Shown: piece by piece, positions 7,353 to 16,277 of the stretch
Position numbering within the stretch: the stretch's first letter is position 1
Layout: every line of letters starts with the position of its first letter
From: Bradyrhizobium sp.
GTDB taxonomy: Bacteria > Pseudomonadota > Alphaproteobacteria > Rhizobiales > Xanthobacteraceae
DNA: 64,000 bases
Direction: 5' to 3'
NCBI RefSeq assembly: GCF_027307225.1
Contig: NZ_DAHUXJ010000157.1
Coordinates: 1 to 64,000, forward strand
Notes under the pieces: generated by a model
The model's input: the letters and a program-made list of their open reading frames with translations, nothing else
Databases searched by the model: none
What the model was told of the DNA's origin: nothing
Translations under genes and position numbers: made by a program

Positions 7353-8222
7353 ATGATGGCCTATAGCGAGGACCATATCGCGCTCGCCGCGGAATACGCG
7401 CTCGGCACACTCGACGCCGATGAGCGCGCGCAGGTCGAAGTCATGATGTCCGCCGACAAGGATTTCGCGGGCGTGGTTCTCGCCTGGGAACACAAGCTCA
7501 GCGCGCTGAACCAGATGGTTGGATCGGTCGAGCCGCGCCCCGAAGTGTGGGAAAAGATCCGCTCTGCGATCGGCCACTCCGGGCAGCAATCACCGATCCT
7601 GCTGCCGGACCCGGAGCCGCGACCGATGGCGCCTGAAGTCGAGGCCGCGCCCGTTCTTGCCGCAGAGCCTTCCAATGTGATCCGGCTGGTAAAGACGGCG
7701 AACCGCTGGCGCACGATCGCGACCGCAACATCGGCCATTGCGGCGGCGCTGGTGGTGATGATCGGGGTCGGCGTGTCGGTACCGGATCTCTTGCCGGAAA
7801 GCATGCGGCCGAAGGCGAAACCGCAGGTCGCGGAAGTCAAGCCGCCGCCGGCGCCACAACCTTCCGCGCAATATGTCGCCGTGCTTCAGAAAGAGGGTGG
7901 CGGCCCGGCCTTCATCCTCACCGTCGACGGCGCGACCAGGAATTTTACCGTGCGCAAGGTTGGCGCCTCTGCCGAAGCAGGCTCGAGCTTCGAGCTGTGG
8001 CTGATCTCCGACAAGCTGCCGAAGCCGCGCTCGCTGGGCGTGATCGGCGGGAGCGAATTCATCTCGCGTCCGGTGCTCGCGTCCTATGACGCCGACATGG
8101 TGAAGTCAGCGACCTATGCGGTGACGGTCGAGCAGGCCGGCGGATCGCCCGACGGCAATCCGCATTCGGCTCCCATCATCACCGGCAAGCTGATCGAAAC
8201 CGTCCCGCCGCCTTCGCGCTGA
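7353..8222 (+). CDS. RskA-like membrane anti-sigma factor
   Basis: The 289-residue protein begins with a short cytoplasmic anti-sigma domain (HIALAAEYALGTLDADERAQVE, the usual RskA N-terminal signature). It then has a proline-rich linker, one membrane helix around residues 112-135 (ATSAIAAALVVMIGVGVSV), and a periplasmic RskA C-terminal domain that includes FELWLISDKLPKPRSLGVI. It should hold the preceding ECF sigma factor inactive at the membrane until a periplasmic signal triggers release, probably by proteolysis. The ATG immediately follows the sigma-factor TGA with no gap. The pairing is diagnostic of function even though the trigger is unknown. Confidence 0.88.
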   Translation: MMAYSEDHIALAAEYALGTLDADERAQVEVMMSADKDFAGVVLAWEHKLSALNQMVGSVEPRPEVWEKIRSAIGHSGQQSPILLPDPEPRPMAPEVEAAPVLAAEPSNVIRLVKTANRWRTIATATSAIAAALVVMIGVGVSVPDLLPESMRPKAKPQVAEVKPPPAPQPSAQYVAVLQKEGGGPAFILTVDGATRNFTVRKVGASAEAGSSFELWLISDKLPKPRSLGVIGGSEFISRPVLASYDADMVKSATYAVTVEQAGGSPDGNPHSAPIITGKLIETVPPPSR

Positions 8223-8235
8223 GTGGAAGCCGTTT

Positions 8236-8350
8236 CATCCCTCCCCCGCGAAGCGTGGGAGGGTGCATAGGCGACCTTCGGTCGGCGTCCTTAAGAAGAA
8301 CGCCGATGCTCTGCATCGCCTATGCGCGAAGCGACGGTCGGGTGGGGGTG
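8236..8350. repeat. Intergenic palindromic repeat region
   Basis: CCCTCCC and GGGAGGG flank a GC-rich centre at 8239-8258, and GCATAGGCGA is repeated in inverted form as TCGCCTATGC near 8312-8324, ending in GGTCGGGTGGGGGTG. The arrangement resembles dispersed palindromic repeats common between genes in this bacterial group. The whole stretch 8223-8440 holds no convincing gene. Confidence 0.45.
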
Positions 8351-8440
8351 TCAACGTTGCCGCAAAAGTCGGGCATGAATGCTACTTGAAGACTCCCACG
8401 CCGGCTCGCTTGCGCTCGCCGACCCAATCGCAAAAAAATG

Positions 8441-8467
8441 AAAACGCCCGTGGGGAGCGGGCGTTTT
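8441..8467 (-). terminator. Rho-independent terminator of the small membrane-protein gene
   Basis: AAAACGCCCG and CGGGCGTTTT form a perfect 10-bp stem around a 7-nt loop. Read on the minus strand it is followed by CATTTTTTT. It lies about 95 nt beyond the stop of the minus-strand gene at 8561-8761 and probably ends it; the plus-strand reading also has some T residues. Confidence 0.75.
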
Positions 8468-8560
8468 CTGGGGACCAACTTGGGGGACAGTTGGGTCTTC
8501 CATATATCCACGTGGCAACTTTGGGGGGCTGGTAAAGCGCCGCGTGAATTCACAAAACTC

Positions 8561-8761
8561 TTATCGGACCACCATCGTGTTCGTGCTGGTTACAACAACC
8601 GGCTTGCCTGCCTTGACGACGCGCGCGGTCTGTGTCGAGCCGTCGTCCGAGAACGTGCGGGCCGAAATTCCAAAGCCTGCAACCGCGATGCCCGCGACCA
8701 GCGCCACGACGACAATCTTGAGGTGCGTCGTGCGATCGGCGCTGTAAATCGAATGATTCAT
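8561..8761 (-). CDS. Small single-span membrane protein, conserved hypothetical
   Basis: This 66-residue protein starts MNHSIYSADRTTHLK and has one hydrophobic helix (IVVVALVAGIAVAGFGISA, residues 16-34) followed by a short polar tail likely to face the periplasm. Overlapping plus-strand frames exist, but this one has a proper membrane-segment pattern, a GGAGGCAGGG ribosome binding site, its own terminator at 8441-8467 and an AT-rich upstream region. Short proteins of this form occur widely in Bradyrhizobium as hypothetical proteins; that is from memory of the group, not a search. A possible general-stress (EcfG-type) promoter lies at 8839-8864. Function is unknown. Confidence 0.72.
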   Translation of the reverse strand: MNHSIYSADRTTHLKIVVVALVAGIAVAGFGISARTFSDDGSTQTARVVKAGKPVVVTSTNTMVVR

Positions 8762-9105
8762 CCCTGCCTCCGCCGCCTGCCCTTGTTCCGGATTCGTCGT
8801 CCTGGTCCGCCGACAGGTTCACACACCTCGTGTCAAGAAACGTAGGAATTGGACCATTGTTTCCCCAGATGTGATCACAAAGCGGTGATCTTTCGCGATC
8901 CATTTTGCGCCGGAAGGGCTCAAAATTCAGAATCTAATAGCAAATATAGTTACTTAGTAAAGTTGGTAGCTTCTGGGGAAAAATAGCTCCGGATTACGGA
9001 AAATAAAGAAATTGATTGCCTGTGGCGAAAAAGCACAGTCCTCCAGCGCTGCTTCGCGGACACCCAGCCGGGTTTCTGGCTTGATGAATTGAGCCGCCTG
9101 CTAGA
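8762..9105. promoter_or_regulatory. AT-rich upstream region with candidate EcfG promoter and a dyad
   Basis: Read on the minus strand, GGAAAC (8859-8864) is followed after 16 nt by CGTT (8839-8842). This is close to the general stress sigma factor EcfG pattern GGAAC-N16/17-CGTT known from rhizobia, with one difference in the -35 part. A dyad GATCAC-N6-GTGATC lies at 8873-8890, just upstream of it. The rest of the stretch to the flhA stop is AT-rich, with no gene that I can support. Confidence 0.35.
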
Positions 9106-11232
9106 CTAGACGCTGCCGACCGTTTTCAGGCGCGCGCGGGGGTGGATTTCGGCCTGCGACAGCACCGTGGTCTGGGCGCGGAAGCGCTCGACCAGCGAAC
9201 GGACGAACGGCCGGATCGCGGCAGACGTGACCAGTACCGGCGATTCACCCTCGCGCGCGGCCTGTTCGAACCGCTCGCGCACGATCGTCATGAATTCCGA
9301 CAGGCGCGACGGCTGCATCGCGAGACTGCGCTCTTCGCCCTGGCCGACCAGTGACTCCGCAAAGGCCTGCTCCCATTTCGCCGACAGCGCGATCAGCGGC
9401 AGGTAGCCATTGAACGTGGTGTTCTGCGCGCAGATCTGCCGCGCCAGGCGCGCACGGACATGCTCGACCACGGTTGCCGGGTTGCGCGAGAAGGCGAGCG
9501 CATCCGCGATGCCCTCGAGAATGGTGGAGAGATCGCGGATCGAGATGCGCTCGGCCAGCAAGAGCTGAAGCACGCGCTGGATGCCGGAGATCGTGATCTG
9601 GGCCGGCACGATGTCCTTGACCAGTTCGCCCTGCTCCTTCGGCAGCTCCTTGATGAGTTTCTGCACCTCGCCATAGGACAGCAAGTCCGACATGTTGTTC
9701 TTGAGCAGCTCGGTGAGGTGCGTCGACATCACGGTGGCCGCATCGACCACCGTGTAGCCCTTTAGCGTTGCTTCCTCCTTCAGGCTGGCGTCGACCCAGG
9801 TCGCCGGCAAACCGAATGTAGGCTCGGTCGTGTGAATGCCGGGCACGTCCACCTGGCTGCCGCCGGGGTCCATCGCCATGAACTGGTTCGGCCAGATCCG
9901 GCCCGTGCCGGCATCCACTTCCTTGATCTTGATGATGTAGGTGTTGGCCTCAAGCTGCACATTGTCGAGGATGCGCACGGAAGGCATCACAAAGCCCATC
10001 TCGATCGCAAGCGATTTGCGAAGCGCCTTGATCTGCTCGGTCAGCCGGTCGGTGCCGTCGGGACCGTTCACCAGCGGCAGCAGCGCATAGCCGAGTTCGA
10101 TCTTGAGATCGTCGATCTTCAGCGCCGCTGAGATCGGCTCCTCGGCTGCCGCCGCGGCACTGCCCGCTGACGGAGTCGCCGCCGCGCTGGTAGCGGCAGC
10201 TTGGGTTGCCGCGCGCTTGCGCCTGCGGGCATAGAAGGCGAGCGCGGCCGCGCCGCCGCCAAGCGCCAGGAACGGCAGCATCGGGATGCCGGGCAGGAGC
10301 GAGAGCACCAGCATCACGCCCGACGACATGCCGAGCGCCTGCGGATAGCCGGAGAGCTGCTTCATCAGCGCCTTGTCGGCTGCGCCCGAGACGCCCGCCT
10401 TGGAGACCAGAAGGCCGGCCGCGGTCGAGACGATCAGCGCCGGGATTTGCGTGACGAGGCCGTCGCCGACGGTCAGCAGCGTGTAGGTGTGGGCGGCTTC
10501 GGAAAAGCTGAGAGACTGCTGCGCGACGCCGATGATGATGCCGCCGATGATGTTGATGAACACGACGAGCAGGCCGGCCACCGCGTCGCCGCGCACGAAT
10601 TTCGAGGCACCGTCCATGGCGCCGAAGAAGCCGCTTTCGTCTTCCAGTGCCTTGCGCCGCTCCTTGGCGACCTTCTCGTCGATCAGGCCGGCCGACAGGT
10701 CGGCGTCGATCGCCATCTGCTTGCCCGGCATCGAATCGAGGTGGAAGCGCGCGGCGACTTCCGCGATGCGGCCCGAGCCCTTGGTGATGACGACGAAGTT
10801 CACGATCACCAGGATCGCAAAGACGATGATGCCGATGACGTAATTGCCGCCCATCACGAAGCCGCCGAAGGCCTGGATCACATGGCCGGCGGCGTCCGTT
10901 CCTTCATGGCCGTGCGAGAGGATCAACCGCGTCGAGGCGAGGTTGAGCGACAGCCGCAGCATGGTCGAGATCAACAGGATGGTCGGAAATGCCGAGAATT
11001 CCAGCGGCGCCTGGATGAACAGCGACGTCATCAGGATCAGGATCGACAGCGTGATCGAGATCGCCAGGAACAGGTCGAGGATGACCGAAGGCAGCGGAAG
11101 GATCAGCACCACCAGGATGGTGAGGATGCCGAAGGCAAGCGCGAGATCGCCGCGCTTGATGATGTTGCCGATTTCGCTGAGGCTGAACGCGGAGGGGGCC
11201 GCGCCGCCCTGACCCGCCGTGACATCAACCAT
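9106..11232 (-). CDS. flhA: Flagellar export gate protein FlhA
   Basis: FlhA forms the nonameric ring of the flagellar type III export gate. The N-terminal half has about eight membrane helices, starting with the RGDLALAFGILTILVVLILPLPS segment, and the conserved cytoplasmic loop with RIAEVAARFHLDSMPGKQMAIDADL (FHIPEP region). The C-terminal half is the soluble domain that receives substrates and chaperones. An Ala-rich linker follows the last helix. The longest frame starts at 11334, but the ATG at 11232 gives the usual N-terminus and about 708 residues, with GAGAGG a short way upstream. It stands alone on the minus strand here. The identification is firm; the exact start is likely but not certain. 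Confidence 0.95.
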   Translation of the reverse strand: MVDVTAGQGGAAPSAFSLSEIGNIIKRGDLALAFGILTILVVLILPLPSVILDLFLAISITLSILILMTSLFIQAPLEFSAFPTILLISTMLRLSLNLASTRLILSHGHEGTDAAGHVIQAFGGFVMGGNYVIGIIVFAILVIVNFVVITKGSGRIAEVAARFHLDSMPGKQMAIDADLSAGLIDEKVAKERRKALEDESGFFGAMDGASKFVRGDAVAGLLVVFINIIGGIIIGVAQQSLSFSEAAHTYTLLTVGDGLVTQIPALIVSTAAGLLVSKAGVSGAADKALMKQLSGYPQALGMSSGVMLVLSLLPGIPMLPFLALGGGAAALAFYARRRKRAATQAAATSAAATPSAGSAAAAAEEPISAALKIDDLKIELGYALLPLVNGPDGTDRLTEQIKALRKSLAIEMGFVMPSVRILDNVQLEANTYIIKIKEVDAGTGRIWPNQFMAMDPGGSQVDVPGIHTTEPTFGLPATWVDASLKEEATLKGYTVVDAATVMSTHLTELLKNNMSDLLSYGEVQKLIKELPKEQGELVKDIVPAQITISGIQRVLQLLLAERISIRDLSTILEGIADALAFSRNPATVVEHVRARLARQICAQNTTFNGYLPLIALSAKWEQAFAESLVGQGEERSLAMQPSRLSEFMTIVRERFEQAAREGESPVLVTSAAIRPFVRSLVERFRAQTTVLSQAEIHPRARLKTVGSV

Positions 11233-11402
11233 GGAACTCGAATCCTCTCGCGAATGACGACCACGGCGGCCAAACGTCTGCGCGGCGGGAGCAGGCCCGC
11301 CGTTTCGAAAGTGAGGCACCGCACTGGCGTCCACGGAGTACTCCCCCGTTTTACGCGGCTGACGTCACTCTACTTCGTAACTGGGCAATTTTTGCCCGGT
11401 GT

Positions 11403-12773
11403 ATGGTTAGCAAACGGTTAATGCGGGGATTTTTGTCGTCCGCCCCCGGTGCAGCCGGGTTGTGGCGCATCTGCATGCCCAATATCGCGGCATTGTGGGT
11501 TGACCCACGGTCGCCCGCCGACCAATTTGGCTACGCCGTGGACACGACCGTAGACGTCACCCGACATTCTCAGCCGTTCATTCCCGATTCGCGTCGGGCA
11601 TGGATTCGCCTTGCCGTGGCGGTGCTGATCGGCTCACTCGGCAGCGTCGGCATGTGGTCGGTGGTGGTGGCGCTGCCCGCCGTCCAGAGCGAGTTTGGCG
11701 TGGCGCGCGGCACCGCCTCGCTCGCGTTCACGCTGGTCATGCTCGGCTTCGGCATCGGGCAGGTGGTCACCGGAAAGATCAGCGACCGCTACGGCATCGT
11801 CGCGGCGATCGGTGTCGGCATCGGCATTCTCGGTCTCGGCTATATCGGCGCGGGAGTCTCGTCGGTCATCTGGCAATTCATTTTGGTGCATTTTCTGATC
11901 GGCCTGTCGTCCGCCGCGACCTTCGGGCCATTGATGGCGGAGGCCTCGCACTGGTTCGATCGTTATCGCGGCCTGGCGGTCGCGATTGCCGCCAGTGGCA
12001 ACTACATCGGCGGCACGATCTGGCCACCCGTCATCAGCTGGGGCATGCAATCGGCCGGCTGGCGCTCTACCCACATCGGCATCGGTATCTTCACGGCGGT
12101 GGCGATGACACTGGCGTTGATCGTGTTGCGCCTTCTGATGGGATCGGGAACGCGGCGCAGCCACGTCGATGCGGCGCCGCCGCGGGTCGACTTGGGGCTC
12201 TCCACCAATGCGCTCACCGCGATCCTGTCGCTCGCCAGCATCGCCTGCTGCGTGGCGATGTCGATGCCGCAGGTTCACATCGTCGCCTATTGCGGCGATC
12301 TCGGCTATGGCGTGGCGCGCGGTGCGCAGATGCTGTCGCTGATGCTGGGTTTCGGCATCATCAGCCGGATCGGTTCGGGCTTTCTCGCCGACCGGATCGG
12401 CGGCGTCCGCACGCTGTTGATCGGCTCGATCGCGCAAGGCTCGGCGCTGTTGATGTACCTGTTCTTCGACGGCCTCACGTCGCTCTACGTCATCTCCGCG
12501 CTGTTCGGCCTGTTCCAGGGCGGCATTGTGCCGAGCTATGCCATCATCGTGCGCGAGGCGATGCCGGCCCGCGAAGCCGGCACGCGGATCGGGATCGTGA
12601 TCTTTGCGTCGGTGTTCGGCATGTCGTTCGGCGGCTGGGTATCGGGTGTAATCTTCGACGCCACCGGCTCCTATAGCGCGGCGTTCCTCAACGGGCTCGC
12701 CTGGAACGCGCTCAACATGACCATCGTCGTGGGATTGTTGCTCCGCGCGCGCCAGCGGTTGGCGATGGCGTGA
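11403..12773 (+). CDS. MFS transporter
   Basis: From about residue 65 the protein shows a twelve-helix major facilitator pattern, with GKISDRYG between helices 2 and 3 (the MFS loop motif) and a matching GFLADRIGG in the second half. It is most like the MCT/OFA-type carboxylate permeases, but the substrate cannot be read. The start is uncertain: the first 60 residues of the longest frame lack conserved features, no ribosome binding site stands out, and ATG at 11475 or GTG at 11538 are plausible. The gene converges with the DUF4864 gene, with a palindromic repeat between them. Confidence 0.82.
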   Translation: MVSKRLMRGFLSSAPGAAGLWRICMPNIAALWVDPRSPADQFGYAVDTTVDVTRHSQPFIPDSRRAWIRLAVAVLIGSLGSVGMWSVVVALPAVQSEFGVARGTASLAFTLVMLGFGIGQVVTGKISDRYGIVAAIGVGIGILGLGYIGAGVSSVIWQFILVHFLIGLSSAATFGPLMAEASHWFDRYRGLAVAIAASGNYIGGTIWPPVISWGMQSAGWRSTHIGIGIFTAVAMTLALIVLRLLMGSGTRRSHVDAAPPRVDLGLSTNALTAILSLASIACCVAMSMPQVHIVAYCGDLGYGVARGAQMLSLMLGFGIISRIGSGFLADRIGGVRTLLIGSIAQGSALLMYLFFDGLTSLYVISALFGLFQGGIVPSYAIIVREAMPAREAGTRIGIVIFASVFGMSFGGWVSGVIFDATGSYSAAFLNGLAWNALNMTIVVGLLLRARQRLAMA

Positions 12774-12776
12774 GGT

Positions 12777-12873
12777 CCTCATGGTGAGGAGCGCAGCAAG
12801 GCTGCGCGTCTCGAACCATAGCGAAACCGGTCATCCTTCGAGACGGCCGCGTTGCGGCCTCCTCAGGATGAGG
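12777..12873. repeat. Dispersed intergenic palindromic repeat between convergent genes
   Basis: CCTCATGGTGAGGAGCGC on the left is answered by GCGG...CCTCCTCAGGATGAGG on the right, and TCTCGAA by TTCGAGA inside, so the stretch can fold into a long imperfect hairpin. The wording (GTCTCGAACCAT, CATCCTTCGAGAC, CTCAGGATGAGG) is that of a high-copy intergenic repeat I recognise from Bradyrhizobium and Rhodopseudomonas genomes. It may also act as a bidirectional terminator. Confidence 0.7.
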
Positions 12874-12877
12874 CGCG

Positions 12878-13282
12878 CTACACCTCCTGGCCGATCTTGA
12901 TCAGCGTGCAGCCGACGATCTTCAGGCTGCCGTCGGCTTGCTGTTCGAGCGTGTACAGCGCGTCCCACGGCACGCCGTCGCTGTCGACGATGTGAACCTG
13001 CTGGGTGATCTTGCCGTCGGCGGTGCGCGTCTCGCCGAATTCAAAGCTCCTGTGGCGATAGACCGGAGCATAGCTGTTCTGGACCATGCGCAGAAATATG
13101 TCGGCTTGCAAAAACCTCCGGCGAATCTCCGGCGCCGCATAGGAATAGGCCGCCGCCGCGTCGTCGCGCGCAAAGGCCTCGGCCTGCGAGCGGATGACGG
13201 ATTGCGCGGTGGCAGCATCGTCGGCCACCGCCGGCGAAGCGCACAGGACCAGAAAGGCAAAGAGCAAGGCGAAGCGGCGCAT
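12878..13282 (-). CDS. Secreted DUF4864 family protein
   Basis: The 134-residue protein starts with a clear signal peptide (MRRFALLFAFLVLCASPAVA, cleaved after AVA-D). The mature part begins with an alpha helix (ATAQSVIRSQAEAFARDDAAAAYSYAAPEIRRRF) and ends with a beta-rich half containing PVYRHRSFEFGE and VPWDALYTLEQQADGSLKIVGC. This is the DUF4864 arrangement, an NTF2-like fold of unknown role in the periplasm. No operon partner is seen. Confidence 0.78.
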   Translation of the reverse strand: MRRFALLFAFLVLCASPAVADDAATAQSVIRSQAEAFARDDAAAAYSYAAPEIRRRFLQADIFLRMVQNSYAPVYRHRSFEFGETRTADGKITQQVHIVDSDGVPWDALYTLEQQADGSLKIVGCTLIKIGQEV

Positions 13283-13431
13283 GGGTCTATCCCCGCACAG
13301 ACGACGATGTGGCGAGCCTATATCCAGCCGCGATACGTCGCCAACGGCGCAAAATGCCTCCCACGGGAATGTGAGCGCTGATCGGGGTCTTTTGGCAATC
13401 GCTGAAACGGCGGCGCTTGGGGCCGTAGCTG

Positions 13432-13611
13432 TTATCCGGCGAGCGCGTGCCGGGTGGGGAAGTCAAATACCAGGTCGTCGGATTCCAGCGGCTTGCGCTG
13501 CACGACAATGCGGAACGCGCTTCTGCATTTCGGGCACTCATACTGGCGCACGTCGTGACGATTGCGGGTCGGCTGAATGCTGACCAGGGCACGTTCGAGG
13601 TTGCTGGTCAT
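13432..13611 (-). CDS. Small 59-residue CPxC-motif protein
   Basis: A short minus-strand frame from ATG at 13611 to TAA at 13432 encodes 59 residues beginning MTSNLERALVSIQPTRNRHD. A YECPKC segment near residue 24-29 resembles half of a zinc ribbon, and the rest is basic then acidic (IVVQRKPLESDDLVFDFP). The two-frame comparison favours this strand, because overlapping frames are rich in Arg/Ser/Ala in the usual manner of shadows. With only one CPxC pair it may bind metal as a dimer or with a partner. Function is unknown. Confidence 0.5.
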   Translation of the reverse strand: MTSNLERALVSIQPTRNRHDVRQYECPKCRSAFRIVVQRKPLESDDLVFDFPTRHALAG

Positions 13612-13897
13612 GTCGGTCGCCTTGTTGCCCGTGGTGGTTGTTCGGCCGTCCGCACTCTATCGTGGCCACCGGCGCCTCCGGTTAATTTGCGGGAAATACG
13701 GGGGCGGCCGCCAATTATCAGCATTCCCCGCTGAAAATCGCGGGATAAGTGGCAATTTGAGTTCAGATTGGCGAGCAGGCAGGGCGCGACTCTCGTAGAT
13801 TCGTCGCTGCAGAGGGGTGGGGCGTTAGTCTTGTTTCGGGTGCGCTTGGCGTGGCGCCGAAGTCCTTTGCATTTTTGCTTTTCGCCATTCGGATTTC

Positions 13898-14497
13898 ATG
13901 ACCGAACCAAATGCAGCCTGGCCGACGGCCGACGAAACCGCGAATATTTTGCGCTTCCTGCACCGCTTCGCCGACCTGATGTCGAACGGCAGCAACGCCG
14001 AAAACCTGCTTGGCGCGGCAAAGATGTTAGAGGCGCATATCGATCTGCTGAAGGAGACCGAAGCCCTGCTTCGCATCGAACGAACCAGAGGCGATGCCTA
14101 CGCCGAGGTGCGCCGGGCGCTTGAAGAGCGGATCGGCGCGTTCGGGCACGAAATCCTGGCTCTGAGATCAGGCCTCGCCGAACAAAAGGCGCGCAGCGAA
14201 CTCACCGTCGCCGAACTGGAACGGCGGCAAGCTGAGTTCATGCAGCGTGCCGAGGAGGCCGAAGCCCGTCTGGCCGCTCTCCAGGCGGCGTCCCCCGCCA
14301 TCGCGTTCGGCTCGATTGCCGTTCCGCTATCCACGTTGCGGGTGGCCAAGGCACAGTTTGAAGCGCTCGCTCATGCCTTTGAGAGGTCGGGCAACGTCGT
14401 CTCGCAGGTGATGTGCGAGGCCAGCGCCTCGAGTCTCGATTGCGCCATTCTCGACGCCGGCGGTGCCGATGACGACCGCTCCCAGCACGCGGCGTGA
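13898..14497 (+). CDS. Coiled-coil hypothetical protein
   Basis: This 199-residue protein is predicted to be mostly alpha-helical. Residues about 50-130 are rich in Glu, Ala, Arg and Leu with heptad-like spacing (EERIGAFGHEILALRSGLAEQKARSELTVAELERRQAEF) and should form a coiled coil. It has no signal peptide or membrane helix. The tail contains two Cys but no recognisable motif. It stands alone upstream of ilvA, 139 nt away. I do not recognise a family. Confidence 0.65.
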   Translation: MTEPNAAWPTADETANILRFLHRFADLMSNGSNAENLLGAAKMLEAHIDLLKETEALLRIERTRGDAYAEVRRALEERIGAFGHEILALRSGLAEQKARSELTVAELERRQAEFMQRAEEAEARLAALQAASPAIAFGSIAVPLSTLRVAKAQFEALAHAFERSGNVVSQVMCEASASSLDCAILDAGGADDDRSQHAA

Positions 14498-14636
14498 GCG
14501 CGCGGGATCGCTAAATCGCCCGCGATTGAGCTAGAATGGAGCGCGTCGGCGCAGACCTCGCCGATAAAATCGGCGTTCATGCCGCCGGAGCTTCGCCGCG
14601 ATAGCTTGCGAACTTCGGAATCGGAGCGCTAGTGCC

Positions 14637-15875
14637 ATGAACAAGATCCCCCAGGCGTCTCCGGTAACCCTGCCGGTCACCCTTCGCGATATCGAGGCGG
14701 CAGCCGCGACCGTTGCCGGCTTTGTGAAACGTACGCCTTGCGATCACAGCCGTACGCTGTCGGACATCACCGGCGCCCGCATCTGGCTCAAGTTCGAGAA
14801 CCTGCAATTCACCGCCACATTCAAGGAGCGGGGCGCGCTCAACCGGCTGTCGGCGCTGGCGCCTGAGCAGCGCCAGAAAGGCGTGGCCGCAGCCTCGGCC
14901 GGCAATCATGCCCAGGGCGTCGCCTACCATGCGGCGCGCCTTTCGATTCCGGCGACCATCTTCGTTCCGGTCGGCACCCCCACCGTCAAGATCGAGAACA
15001 CGCGCCGCCATGGCGCGACCGTGATTGAAGGCGGTGCGACGCTGGAAGAAGCGGCAGCCCTGGCAAGGTCGTATGGCCAGGGCCGCGGCCTGACCTATAT
15101 CCATCCCTATGACGACCCGCTGATCATCGCTGGCCAGGGCACGATTGCGCTCGAGATGCTGACCTCACAGCCCGATCTCGACGTCCTGATCGTTCCGATC
15201 GGCGGCGGCGGCCTGATTTCCGGCATGGCGGTGGCGGCGAAGGCGATCAAGCCGGCAATCGAAGTGATCGGCGTGCAAGCCGCGCTCTATCCGTCGATGT
15301 ACAATGTGGTGAAGGCGCAGTCGCTGCCGATGCGCGGCGATACGCTCGCCGAGGGCATTGCGGTCAAGGCGCCGGGCGTCATCACTTCGGAAATCGTGCG
15401 GGCGCTGGTCGATGACATCGTTCTCGTCAACGAGCAGCACGTCGAGCACGCGCTGAGCCTGTTGTTGACGATCGAGAAGTCAGTGACGGAAGGCGCCGGC
15501 GCGGCTGGCCTTGCCGCCGTGCTCGCCGATCCCCATCGCTTCAAAGGCCGCAAGCTCGGCCTGGTGCTGAGCGGCGGCAATATCGACACCCGGCTGCTAT
15601 CGGGCGTATTGACCCGTCAGCTTGCCCGGGAAGGCCGCCTGTCGCGGCTGCGCTTCGACATCGTCGATCGGCCCGGCCAACTTGCCGCGGTGGTCGCCGT
15701 ACTCAGCAATGCCGGGGCGAACATCGTCGAAGTCGCACACCAGCGGATCTTCACGGTGTTGCCGGCCAAGGACGTGGTGCTGGAAGTCGTGATCGAGACC
15801 CGCGACCGGGCTCATCTGACGTCCATCATCGAGGCGCTGCGCGCCGCCGACTTCAACGTCGAAGTTCTGCTGTGA
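14637..15875 (+). CDS. ilvA: Threonine ammonia-lyase (threonine dehydratase)
   Basis: The enzyme converts threonine to 2-oxobutanoate and ammonia, the entry step of isoleucine synthesis. The PLP-binding Lys63 is in FTATFKERGALNRL, the phosphate loop in SAGNHAQGVAYHA and PIGGGGLISG, and SGGNID near residue 320 closes the active site. The last 80 residues (LSRLRFDIVDRPGQLAAVVAVLSNAGANIVEVAHQR) form one ACT domain, as in the shorter ilvA/tdcB class of about 400 residues found in alphaproteobacteria. The role may be biosynthetic or catabolic; a single ACT domain does not decide that. No other isoleucine genes are adjacent. Confidence 0.93.
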   Translation: MNKIPQASPVTLPVTLRDIEAAAATVAGFVKRTPCDHSRTLSDITGARIWLKFENLQFTATFKERGALNRLSALAPEQRQKGVAAASAGNHAQGVAYHAARLSIPATIFVPVGTPTVKIENTRRHGATVIEGGATLEEAAALARSYGQGRGLTYIHPYDDPLIIAGQGTIALEMLTSQPDLDVLIVPIGGGGLISGMAVAAKAIKPAIEVIGVQAALYPSMYNVVKAQSLPMRGDTLAEGIAVKAPGVITSEIVRALVDDIVLVNEQHVEHALSLLLTIEKSVTEGAGAAGLAAVLADPHRFKGRKLGLVLSGGNIDTRLLSGVLTRQLAREGRLSRLRFDIVDRPGQLAAVVAVLSNAGANIVEVAHQRIFTVLPAKDVVLEVVIETRDRAHLTSIIEALRAADFNVEVLL

Positions 15876-15977
15876 TCGTGTCCTGCGGGACATCAGGGCC
15901 GTCTAAATTTCATTTAAGTGATGAATGGAACGGATGGTCCGGGTTTATCCTTGGGGAAGAACGATCAGGAGATCCCC

Positions 15978-16277
15978 ATGGGTAAATTTGCGATCCGCGT
16001 GTTGACGCTCGCCATCGGCGCCGCGGCAGTGGCGGCGATTCCGGCGATCACGCCCGCAGCCGCCAAGGCCAGCCGGCATGTGCATCACATGCATATGAAG
16101 AAACATGGATGGTACGGGACGTATCCCTACCGCGGGGCCTGGGTCGGCCCTCCCGCGCAGCCGATGGCCCGGTCCTCGTCGGACTGGGTCTGCCCCGGCA
16201 TCAGCCGCAGTTTCGACTGCAAGGTATGGCCGCCGCCGTTCGAGGACGATCCCGACCGCAAGGTGTCGAAGTTTTGA
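15978..16277 (+). CDS. Small secreted His/Tyr/Pro-rich protein, hypothetical
   Basis: The ATG at 15978 has an AGGAG site six bases ahead, which decides against the longer frame from 15918. The 99-residue product has a signal peptide (MGKFAIRVLTLAIGAAAVAAIPAITPAAAKA). A short mature chain follows, with a His/Met-rich HVHHMHMKKH segment, GWYGTYPYRG, and two Cys in WVCPGISRSFDCKVW that could form a periplasmic disulfide. The His/Met cluster might bind copper or another metal, but this is only a suggestion. No family is recognised. Confidence 0.68.
   Translation: MGKFAIRVLTLAIGAAAVAAIPAITPAAAKASRHVHHMHMKKHGWYGTYPYRGAWVGPPAQPMARSSSDWVCPGISRSFDCKVWPPPFEDDPDRKVSKF

Noticed and set aside
8544..8747. 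Plus-strand frame of 67 residues over the small membrane-protein gene
   Set aside because: Rich in Thr/Ala/Ser without pattern, whereas the opposite frame has a clear membrane helix, ribosome binding site and terminator.
10201..11421. A 406-residue plus-strand frame opposite flhA
   Set aside because: Highly charged, repetitive in Arg/Asp/Gln/His and opposite a conserved flagellar gene.
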